Assembly: GCA_052144935.1 (NCBI GenBank)
Contig: JBKQPR010000357.1
Span: forward strand, 1 to 64,000
Direction: 5' to 3'
DNA: 64,000 nucleotides
DNA from: JOPF133 sp052144935
GTDB lineage: Bacteria; Acidobacteriota; Terriglobia; Bryobacterales; Bryobacteraceae
Positions 16,130-23,541 of the stretch are shown here, one piece after another. Below the pieces are notes generated by a model. The model saw only the letters and a program-made list of their open reading frames with translations, did not search any database and was not told the DNA's origin. The position numbers were made by a program, and so were the translations under genes. The stretch's first letter is position 1; the number at the start of each line of letters is the position of its first letter.

Positions 16130-17749
16130 CTATGCGGTCTCCTTCGATTTTCGGTAATAACGAATCAGCGTGTTGGTGGAACTGTCATGCGAGAGCTCCG
16201 GCTCCGCCTGGCTCTCGAGTTCCGGGATGATGCGCTGGGCCAGCACCTTGCCCAGCTCGACTCCCCATTGGTCGAACGAGTCGATGTTCCAGATTACGCC
16301 CTGGGTGAACACGGAGTGTTCGTAAAGCGCCACCAGTTTTCCCAGGGTTCCCGGCGTCAAACGATCGGCAAAGATGGTGTTCGACGGACGATTGCCCTCG
16401 AAGACGCGATGCGGCACGAGCCACTTGGGCGTGCCCTCGGCCTGCACTTGTTCGGCAGTCTTGCCGAATGCCAACGCCTCGGCTTGCGCGCAGACGTTCG
16501 CGATCAGAATGTCGTGGTGCCGGCCCGCTGGATTGAGAGCATGAGCAAACGCGATGAAGTCGCACGGGATGAGCCTGGTTCCCTGGTGAATTAATTGATA
16601 GAACGAGTGTTGGCCGTTGGTTCCCGGTTCGCCCCAATAGATCGGACCGGTCTTGTGGGTCACTCTCTTCCCGTCGAGCGTGACATGCTTGCCATTGCTT
16701 TCCATGGTCAGTTGCTGAAGGTAGGCGGGGAACCGTTTCAGGTATTGTTCGTAGGGTAAGACTGCCGCGGTTTCGGCGCCAAAGAAGTCGTTGTACCACA
16801 CTGCCAGAAGCCCCATCAGCACCGGCAGGTTGCTCTCCAGGGGCGCGGTGCGGAAGTGTTCGTCCATCTCGTGCATGCCACTCAGCATGGCGCGGAAATG
16901 ATCCGGGCCGATGGCGATCATAGTCGAGAGACCGATAGCGGAGCACATGGAGTAACGGCCGCCGACCCAGTCCCAGAACTCGAACATATTGGCGCTATCG
17001 ATACCGAATTTCTCGACCCCCGGCGAGTTGGTGGAAACAGCCACAAAATGCTTCGCGACCGCCTTTTCGTCGTTCCCCAAGCCGGCCAGACACCAGGCCC
17101 GGGCGGTTTGGGCATTCGTCATCGTCTCCAGGGTTGTGAATGTCTTCGAAGAGATAATGAAGAGCGTCTCCGACGGATCGAGATCGCTGACTGCCTCCAC
17201 GAAGTCGGTGCCGTCTATGTTCGAGACAAAGCGAAACGTCATGGCCCTCTCGGAGTAGTATTTCAGAGCCTCGTAGGCCATTACGGGCCCGAGGTCGGAA
17301 CCGCCGATGCCGACGTTCACCACGTTACGAATACGCTTGCCGGTGTGGCCCTTCCACTCCCCAGTCCGCAATCGGCTGGAGAAATCGGCCATCCGATCGA
17401 GCACCGCATGGACCTCGGGCACGACGTTCCGGCCATCCACCAGGATGGACGCGTCCCGCGGCGCGCGCAGAGCCGTGTGCAAAACCGCACGTTTCTCAGT
17501 GACGTTGATCTTGTCGCCGCGAAACATCGCCTCGATGCGTTCTAGCAGGCCAGACTCCTGGGCGAGCCGGATCAGCAGATCGAGGGTTTCATCGGTGATG
17601 CGATTCTTCGAATAGTCCAAGTAAAGGCCCACCGCCTCCGCAGTCAGGCGCTGGCCCCGCTTCGGATCGTCTTCAAAGAGCTTTCGAAGCTGCACTTCCC
17701 GAATGCTCTTATAGTGAGCTGCGAGGTCCTTCCATGCCTGGCGTTTCAC
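16130..17749 (-). CDS. pgi: glucose-6-phosphate isomerase
   Basis: The 539-residue protein has the two PGI signatures: FRFVSNIDGTDFVE and the block VNVGIGGSDLGPVMAYEAL near residue 150, and later MESNGKHVTLDGKRV and WGEPGTNGQHSFYQLIHQGT. Catalytic Glu in GEPGTNGQHSF and His in that block are present, as is the late Lys region (VWNIDSFDQWGVELGKVLA). It interconverts glucose 6-phosphate and fructose 6-phosphate. Full length. Divergent from ackA with 131 bases between. Confidence 0.96.
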   Translation of the reverse strand: MKRQAWKDLAAHYKSIREVQLRKLFEDDPKRGQRLTAEAVGLYLDYSKNRITDETLDLLIRLAQESGLLERIEAMFRGDKINVTEKRAVLHTALRAPRDASILVDGRNVVPEVHAVLDRMADFSSRLRTGEWKGHTGKRIRNVVNVGIGGSDLGPVMAYEALKYYSERAMTFRFVSNIDGTDFVEAVSDLDPSETLFIISSKTFTTLETMTNAQTARAWCLAGLGNDEKAVAKHFVAVSTNSPGVEKFGIDSANMFEFWDWVGGRYSMCSAIGLSTMIAIGPDHFRAMLSGMHEMDEHFRTAPLESNLPVLMGLLAVWYNDFFGAETAAVLPYEQYLKRFPAYLQQLTMESNGKHVTLDGKRVTHKTGPIYWGEPGTNGQHSFYQLIHQGTRLIPCDFIAFAHALNPAGRHHDILIANVCAQAEALAFGKTAEQVQAEGTPKWLVPHRVFEGNRPSNTIFADRLTPGTLGKLVALYEHSVFTQGVIWNIDSFDQWGVELGKVLAQRIIPELESQAEPELSHDSSTNTLIRYYRKSKETA

Positions 17750-17880
17750 AGCTTGGCCCCGGTGTTCTTTTCCACACGTCCTGCCATCCCGGTTGTCCCC
17801 TTTCGTGTCCTGTGGCTATTTTAGAACGAATCGCGCGCGGGTCATCGTTTGCGCCGTATCCTGGAAGAAGCCAATCATTC

Positions 17881-19083
17881 ATGAAACCCTCTAATCCATC
17901 TGTCCTGACGATCAACGGCGGCTCTTCGAGCATCAAGTTCGCGCTGTACCAGACCGGCGAAACGCTGGAGCGAAGGCTGTCCGGAAAGGTGGATCGCATC
18001 GGCCTCGGCGGGACGAATCTCACCTTCGACGATCCGGCAACGAATCAGCGGGAAAGCCACCCCCTAACAGCCTCCGATCACAAATCCGCCGCCGCTTTTC
18101 TGATTGATCGGCTCGAACAGCGGATTGGTTTCGCATCGGTCCTGGCTGTGGGGCACCGTGTGGTCCACGGCATGCATCACACCGCTCCCGAGCTGGTCAC
18201 CCAGGAATTGTTGGACGAGCTCGATCGCCTCAGACCGTACGACCCGGACCATCTGCCCAGCGAGATCAAGCTGATCGAGGCGTTCCGCCAGCGTCATCCC
18301 AAACTGCCCCAGGTGGCCTGCTTCGATACCGCGTTTCACCGCACCATGCCGCGTGTCGCCAAGCTGCTTCCCATCCCCCGCCGCTACGACACGAAGGGGG
18401 TGCAACGCTACGGTTTCCACGGCTTATCCTATGCCTATCTGATGGAAGAGCTGGCGCGTTTGGGCGACCCCGCGGCAACCGCCGGCCGCGTCATCCTGGC
18501 GCATTTGGGCAACGGAGCAAGCATGGCTGCCGTGCGCGACGGCAAAAGCATCGACACCAGCATGGGCTTCACGCCCACGGCGGGATTGGTGATGAGCACC
18601 CGCTCCGGCGATTTGGATCCCGGCCTGGCGCCGTATCTGGCGCGCACCGACCAGGTCACCGCAAAACGCTTTTACGAAATGGTCAACCACAACTCCGGAC
18701 TGCTCGGAGTTTCCGAGATCAGCTCCGACATGCGCGACCTGCTCGCCCAGGAGGCCCAGGATATCCGGGCCGCGGAAGCCGTGGCGCTGTTCTGTTATCA
18801 GGCCAAGAAGTGGATCGGCTCCTTCGCCGCTGTGCTGGGTGGATTGGATACGCTGGTATTCGCGGGAGGGATCGGCGAGAATGCGGCGCCGGTTCGCGCG
18901 CGCATCTGCGAGGGACTGGGCTTCCTCGGCATCGAACTGAGCGAGGCGCGCAATGCGGAGAATGCCGGCGTAATCTCCACGGACGCCAGCCGGGCCAAGG
19001 TTCGCGTCATTCGAACGGACGAAGAACTGATGATTGCGCGATCGACGTATCGGCTTCTCGAAGCCGGCGCGGCGCGCGGCTGA
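17881..19083 (+). CDS. ackA: acetate kinase
   Basis: The 400-residue protein begins MKPSNPSVLTINGGSSSIKF, the ASKHA-fold phosphate motif, and has the family blocks HRVVHG (after AVGHR), AFHRTMP, RRYDTKGVQRYGFHGLSY, ILAHLGNGASMAAVRDG, DTSMGFTPTAGLVMSTRSGDLDP and a C-terminal FAGGIGENAAPVR. All catalytic residues expected for acetate kinase are in place. It converts acetyl phosphate and ADP to acetate and ATP. The frame is open to 17734, but the ATG at 17881 gives the conserved N-terminus. No pta or phosphoketolase gene is adjacent. Confidence 0.95.
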   Translation: MKPSNPSVLTINGGSSSIKFALYQTGETLERRLSGKVDRIGLGGTNLTFDDPATNQRESHPLTASDHKSAAAFLIDRLEQRIGFASVLAVGHRVVHGMHHTAPELVTQELLDELDRLRPYDPDHLPSEIKLIEAFRQRHPKLPQVACFDTAFHRTMPRVAKLLPIPRRYDTKGVQRYGFHGLSYAYLMEELARLGDPAATAGRVILAHLGNGASMAAVRDGKSIDTSMGFTPTAGLVMSTRSGDLDPGLAPYLARTDQVTAKRFYEMVNHNSGLLGVSEISSDMRDLLAQEAQDIRAAEAVALFCYQAKKWIGSFAAVLGGLDTLVFAGGIGENAAPVRARICEGLGFLGIELSEARNAENAGVISTDASRAKVRVIRTDEELMIARSTYRLLEAGAARG

Positions 19084-19211
19084 CAGTGGGCGCGCGACAC
19101 AGAAGCGGATGAGCGCTGGAATGCGCCGGTTCGGAGCCGCGAACGTCAGAGAGCGGTTGCCTGCACGAGCGCACCCTTCTGACGATTTGGCGTTGCCGAG
19201 AAACCGGGACT

Positions 19212-19430
19212 ATGATACAAACGGATTGGATGGACAAGACCATTCGCAAGTACACCAGCTTCGAAGAGATGAAGGCGGATGAGTACCGCTACTGGCAGAG
19301 CCGGCCTGCGCATGAACGCCTGAACGCGGTATCGGAACTCACCGAAGAGCTGTACGCGATGAAGGGCGCGGCTCCGGATGTACCCAGACTTCAGAGAACT
19401 GTTGTCCATTTTCAACGCCCACAACGTTAA
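19212..19430 (+). CDS. small partner protein of a nucleotidyltransferase module
   Basis: The 72-residue protein contains IRKYTSFEEMKADEYRYWQS, RPAHERLNAVSELTEELYAM and a C-terminal PDVPRLQRTVVHFQRP. This small conserved protein is often found just before a nucleotidyltransferase-like gene, and here it overlaps that gene by 53 bases. It could start at 19212 or at the Met at 19230. Role unknown; probably a partner or antitoxin-like protein. Confidence 0.65.
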   Translation: MIQTDWMDKTIRKYTSFEEMKADEYRYWQSRPAHERLNAVSELTEELYAMKGAAPDVPRLQRTVVHFQRPQR

Positions 19431-19755
19431 GTACCTGGTTGTGGGCGCTTGCGCCGTATCGCTTGCCGCGCAACCCCGCGCGACCAAAGACATGGACATC
19501 CTGGTCAAACCCGATGCCGAAAATGCGAAGCGGGTCTATGCGGCCCTGGCGAAATTCGGCGCATCCCTTGAAGGATTGAACCCCGCCGGCTTTGCCGAGC
19601 CTGGATCGTTTTTCCGCATGGGCCGCGAACCTATTGCCGTGGACATCCTCTCGGAGAATCTCGTAGAGGCCTGGGTGGTGGCTACCCGTCCCGTGGCAGA
19701 GAATGGAATTGGGATGACACCACTGACGATCGCCGCGCAGGTGGAAGACGACTGA
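19378..19755 (+). pseudogene. nucleotidyltransferase-like gene truncated and joined to a VapC fragment
   Basis: Residues 1-91 are the N-terminal half of a DUF6036/AbiEii-like nucleotidyltransferase: NVKYLVVGACAVSL, then ATKDMDILV with the DxD metal motif, then EPIAVDIL. From residue 92 (position 19651) the sequence changes abruptly to a VapC-type PIN fragment, ENLVEAWVVATRPVAENGIG, closely related to the intact VapC at 20370. The frame is then lost by a shift near 19750. So a deletion has joined the two genes. The C-terminal half of the transferase is missing and the chimera is probably non-functional. Confidence 0.7.
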
Positions 19756-19967
19756 CTGGCGCTTTTCGCTTGCTGGAGGGCGCACCAGGTGTCGCATCCG
19801 CGTGGGAAGATCTGGTCGTCAGGCACTCGGTATCCGGCAAGAAGGCGCATGACACGCACCTGGTCGCAGTCATGCAGGTCTACGGCGTGACCGGCATTCT
19901 TACATTCAATGTGGCGGACTTCCGGCGCTACCCGGTTATTCGCGTGCTCGACCCGATGCAACTCTAG
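19651..19967 (+). pseudogene. VapC (PIN) remnant, frameshifted
   Basis: After the junction, PIN sequence continues in a second frame from about 19755: FRLLEGAPGVASAWEDLV, then GKKAHDTHLVAVMQVYGVTG and LTFNVADFRRYPVIRVLD to a stop at 19967. It is about 60% like the intact VapC at 20370-20807. Its N-terminal third (the first active-site Asp) is missing. Confidence 0.75.
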
Positions 19968-19968
19968 A

Positions 19969-20069
19969 GGTACTTGGGCAGCTCCGGCACGGCGGCGCCG
20001 TCCTTGCGCGGGTCGGACGCGCCGAAGTTCACGCCGGTCGCGGCGTTGCTCACTACCACCTGGCCTCCG
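19969..20069 (-). repeat. duplicated 3' end of ggt
   Basis: About 95 bases here match 20822-20923, the 3' end of the gamma-glutamyltransferase gene, including 'cggcacggcggcgccgtcc'. Both copies follow a VapC 3' end. This shows that a unit of VapC end plus ggt end was tandemly duplicated and that the left copy then decayed. Confidence 0.85.
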
Positions 20070-20104
20070 GCGGCGTAGGGTACCCTGGAACCGAGAGATA
20101 TGGT

Positions 20105-20369
20105 ATGACCGTCACGCTGAATCTTCCGCCCCACGTTGAGCAGGCAATCCTTGCCGAAGCCCAGGCCAAAGGCATGTCGCCTGACGAGCTTGTGCAGGAT
20201 CTTTTACTGGCCAGGCAGCCTCCCGCCGTCGCTGCCCATGAAATTGCCTCCCGAAGAGTGGATACGCCAGTTTAAGGCCTGGGTGGCAAGTCACGAAGGG
20301 GATAACCTTCCAGTGCTGTCGGACGAAGCCATGAGCCGGGAATCCATCTACCGGGAACGCGGCTTGTAA
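20105..20369 (+). pseudogene. VapB-like antitoxin, frameshifted
   Basis: From the ATG at 20105 the frame reads MTVTLNLPPHVEQAILAEAQ, then KGMSPDELVQDLLLARQPP, the usual N-terminus of this antitoxin family. Around 20225-20240 the frame shifts by one base; the rest of the antitoxin (LPPEEWIRQFKAWVASHEGD and LSDEAMSRESIYRERGL) is in another frame, which has its own ATG at 20238 and ends at 20369, immediately before the toxin ATG. The toxin is intact, so either the two halves are made separately, a programmed shift occurs, or the base is an error. Confidence 0.7.
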
Positions 20370-20807
20370 ATGGCAATCCTTGTTGACACCAACAATCTCC
20401 TGCGCTCACTCTATCCTGACCACCCGCATTATTCCGCCGCTGGAAGCGCTCTCGCGGCCCTCCAGCGTCGCAGTGAGACGCTCTACCTGGCGCCTCAGAA
20501 TCTCGTTGAATTCTGGGCGGTCGCCACGCGTCCGCGCAGTGAGAACGGACTGGGTATGCCGACAGCCAGGGCGGCAAGCGAGATTGCCACGCTGCGGCGC
20601 TTTTTCCGTCTTCTGCCCTGGACTCTGACAGTGTTGGAAGCGTGGCAACCGTTGGTTGTCGATCTGGGTGTCTCGGGCAAGCAGACTCATGACGCTCATC
20701 TGGTTGCCATCATGCAAGTCTACGCGGTGACCGATATCCTGACATTCAACGTTGCCGGCTTTCGCCGTTTTCCCGGCATTCAGGTACTCGACCCGGCGCA
20801 ATTCTAG
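20370..20807 (+). CDS. VapC-type PIN-domain toxin
   Basis: The 145-residue protein begins MAILVDTNNLLRSLYPDHP with the first PIN Asp at residue 6, the Glu in LAPQNLVEFWAVATRP, and the Asp in GKQTHDAHLVAIMQVY; the last strand is ILTFNVAGF. It is full length and abuts the antitoxin stop (TAAATG). Members are ribonucleases that cleave tRNA or rRNA. It is intact although its antitoxin gene is frameshifted. Confidence 0.85.
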   Translation: MAILVDTNNLLRSLYPDHPHYSAAGSALAALQRRSETLYLAPQNLVEFWAVATRPRSENGLGMPTARAASEIATLRRFFRLLPWTLTVLEAWQPLVVDLGVSGKQTHDAHLVAIMQVYAVTDILTFNVAGFRRFPGIQVLDPAQF

Positions 20808-20817
20808 CCCCCGCCCC

Positions 20818-22496
20818 TCAGAAGTACCGCGGCGGCTCCGGCACGGCGGCGCCGTCCTTGCGCGGGTCGGACGCGCCGAAGTTCACGCCGGTCGCGGCGT
20901 TGTGCACCACCACCTGGCCTCCGCCCATCTCGCTCGAAAAATCTCCCTGGAGCTTGAACTGGTGGCCTTTGGCTTCGAGCGCCTGGCGCACCTCCGCCGG
21001 GATGCGGCTCTCGATCAGCACATCGCAGCCGCCAAAGGTCTTCTTCGAGAAGCGCGGCGCGCCTCCAGCGCGAGTTGAATGCTCATCCCGTGGTCCACCA
21101 GGTTGGAAACGAATTGCGCGTGCGCCTGCGCCTGGTTCAGCCCGCCCATGATGCCGAATCCGATATGCACATCGCCTTTCTCCATGAACGCTGGAATGAT
21201 GGTGTGGAAAGGCCGCTTGCGCGGCGCGAGCGCGTCGGGATGCGCCGGGTCCAGCTTGAAAAGCCCGCCGCGGTTCTGCAGCGCGAAGCCGTAATCGTCC
21301 ACCACCACGCCCGATCCGAAGTGCTGGTAGAGGCTCTGAATCAGCGACACGATGTTGCCCTCGCGGTCCACCACCGAAAGGTAAATGGTGTCGCCGTGAA
21401 TCTTCGCCGGATCGCCGGGGGCCACGTCGCAGCGCGCCTTGTCCGGGTCGATCAGCCTGGCGCGCTCGCGCGCGTATTCCATCGAAATCATCCCTTCCAC
21501 CGGCACTTTGCTGAAGCGCATATCGGCCACGTAACGATCGAGGTCCTGATACGCCAGCTTCTGCGCCTCGATCTGGGTGTGCAGCTCCAGCACCCCGCGC
21601 GGGCTGTAGCCGGACAACGGAAACAGCGACAGGATGTTGAGCATCTCGAGCGCCGCGACGCCCTGCCCGTTGGGCGGCAGCTCGTAGACCTTCCAGCCGT
21701 GGTAATCGCTGGCCAGGGGTTCCACCCACTCGGATTCGAAGTCGGCCAGGTCGGCCGCGGTCATCTTGCCGCCCAACCGCTGGCTGGTTTTCAGCAACGC
21801 TTTGGCAATCGGACCGCGATAGAACGCGGCCGCCCCTTGCGCGGCGAGCAGTTTGTATGCCGCCGCCATCAAAGGATTGTGGAACATCTCGCCGACCTGC
21901 GGCGCATGGCCGTCCGGCAGCAGCACGCGGCGGGCATTCTCATCTTTCGCGAGCTTCTCCAGGACCTCCTTCTCCGTCCAGGCCGCGCCGATCATTTCGG
22001 TGACGGGGTAGCCATGCTCGGCGTAATAGATGGCTGGCTGGAACAGATCCTTCCAGGGCAGCCGTCCGAAGCGCTTATGCAGCCGGGCCCACCCGTCCAC
22101 GCATCCCGGCACGGTGACGGACTGGATGCCTTCTTGCGGCATTTCCTTGGCGCCCTGCGATTTTAGAAACTCGATGGTCTGCCCGGTCGCCGCCCAGCCG
22201 CTGGCGTTGATGGCCGTCAGCTTGCCGGATTTGGCGTCCCAGTAGATCGCGAACAGGTCGCCGCCCATCCCGCAGCTCTCCGGTTCCACTACGCCGAGCG
22301 TGGCGTTGGCGGCGATGGCGGCATCCATGGCCGAGCCGCCGCGCGCCAGTACCTGCGCCCCCGCCTGCGAGGCCAAAGTCTGGCTGGTGGCCACGATACC
22401 GCCGGTGGAGATCACCATGGACCGAGCCTGGGAGCGATCCTGCGCGGGCGCCGCGGTGGAGAGTGTCATAAGAACAAGGGCCAAAACAAAACGCAT
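20818..22496 (-). pseudogene. ggt: gamma-glutamyltransferase, frameshifted near the end
   Basis: The protein has a signal peptide, the N-terminal block IVATSQTLASQAGAQVLARG, then GGSAMDAAIAANATLGVVEP, and the small-subunit nucleophile region IHGDTIYLSVVDREGNIVSL with the catalytic Thr, followed by GFALQNRGGLF. Near 21052-21064 two extra bases in a GCGCGC run shift the frame; the remaining 80 codons (RFSKKTFGGCDVLIESRIP to EPPRYF) are in the next frame and end at 20818. Ggt hydrolyses or transfers gamma-glutamyl groups, mainly of glutathione, in the periplasm. As read, the gene lacks its conserved C-terminus. It may be intact if the insertion is an error. Confidence 0.85.
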
Positions 22497-22902
22497 GCAT
22501 CGAAATCATAGCAATTTGGCTGGGTCCCCGCTTGCCGGGGCAGTCGCTCCAGTCGCGCCCGGGCAGCCGCCTGGTGGGACGATCCGGCTAGGCAAAGGAA
22601 TCCTTCGCACCGTCCTCAATCCACCAGATTCAGCGTGATTGGCCTGGCTATCTGGAGTCTGTTCTGGGCTTGGCCGCGGCGAACAAGCACGGCAAAACCG
22701 GTCCGCCGCAACTGAAGATCAATCAAGGTGAGACGCGGGAAATTACAAACTGGGAAACTCGCGGGATCTCAAACTGAGCCATCGGCGATTTTGGGTGGCG
22801 CCGCCGCCGGGTTGCGCCGGATCGCGGCCTGCTGTCCATCGGGCTAGCGGCATCCCTCCAGGGATGCCGGCTTGCCCGTGACGCTCCGCCGCCTACGCCG
22901 TT
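22497..22902. other. intergenic, mostly unrecognised
   Basis: A frame near 22635-22770 reads PGYLESVLGLAAANKHGK and looks like a fragment of a real protein, but I cannot name it. The region ends with a strong palindrome at 22848-22869. Nothing else is seen. Confidence 0.4.
22848..22869. terminator. hairpin, possible terminator or REP
   Basis: A perfect 10-bp stem (CGGCATCCCT / AGGGATGCCG) with a two-base loop lies 34 bases past the stop of the minus-strand His-rich gene. There is no U tract, so it may instead be a REP-type palindrome. Confidence 0.5.
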
Positions 22903-23130
22903 TCACTCTCTTCGATGGCCCCCGCCATGCTCGTCGGAATGGTGTTTAGCCGCCTCTCCGGCGTGGTGTGCCGCCTGAAGCCCATGCCCGTGAGCGATAT
23001 GCGCGTGGTGCGCCGCTGTCTCGTGATCGCCCGCTTCATGGTGCTTGGCAGCTTCGCGATGATGAGCTGCCGCATGTTCGTGGTGTTCAGCCGCCTTGTT
23101 GTGGTGCTCTGCGCCTTTATGCGTATCCAT
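22903..23130 (-). CDS. small histidine-rich repeat protein
   Basis: The 75-residue protein consists of His/Ala/Glu-rich heptad-like repeats (AEHHEHAAAHHREAAKHHEA and similar); nearly one residue in three is His. It has no signal peptide or membrane segment. Similar small proteins with AAxHH repeats occur in many proteobacteria and acidobacteria, with no assigned function. Metal buffering and acid buffering are plausible guesses. An AAGGCG sequence upstream can serve as ribosome binding site. Base composition alone does not explain the periodic HH pairs, so I consider it a real gene. Confidence 0.7.
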   Translation of the reverse strand: MDTHKGAEHHNKAAEHHEHAAAHHREAAKHHEAGDHETAAHHAHIAHGHGLQAAHHAGEAAKHHSDEHGGGHRRE

Positions 23131-23541
23131 AACGTTTCGCCTTTCGTGCGATGAAGAAATTAGCCAACCGGATGATCTGCCGCGCCGGTCGATTGTCGCC
23201 CTAGAAGATTAATCCCGCCTCGGTGACAGCTTGATGAAATCTCGGCTAAATAGCCATAACACTTTACGCTTGCATCTTCGCGGTGAAGCCTCGCCAGCTT
23301 TACCAAAGCATCCGCAATTCGATTGGGGCATCTCAGGAACGTTTGAACATCCGACCGGCGTGGCCATCGTCAATTTGCGGACGCGGGAGATGCGGATCGT
23401 CGGCCAGGTTCCCGCGTGGTCAAAGGGCCGCTCGGACTGGCATGTTGCCGGATCGGAAGACGGTCGCTGAGCCGCCTCTGGCCGGCGTTTGACTTGGGAT
23501 CGGTGGCTGTCTTGCATTGCGGTTGCTGGCGCCCGCGCCGC
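23131..23541. other. intergenic with gene fragment
   Basis: The region upstream of the His-rich gene (its promoter lies near 23140-23200) and downstream of the M56 gene. It holds one coding fragment described separately and nothing else recognisable. Confidence 0.4.
23260..23490 (+). pseudogene. fragment resembling oligogalacturonate-lyase-type propeller
   Basis: The frame reads PQFDWGISGTFEHPTGVAIV, then LRTREMRIVGQVPAW and GRSDWHVAGSEDGR. This recalls one blade of beta-propeller lyases acting on oligogalacturonate, but only about 75 residues are present. It is probably a remnant of a lost gene; the assignment is weak. Confidence 0.3.
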
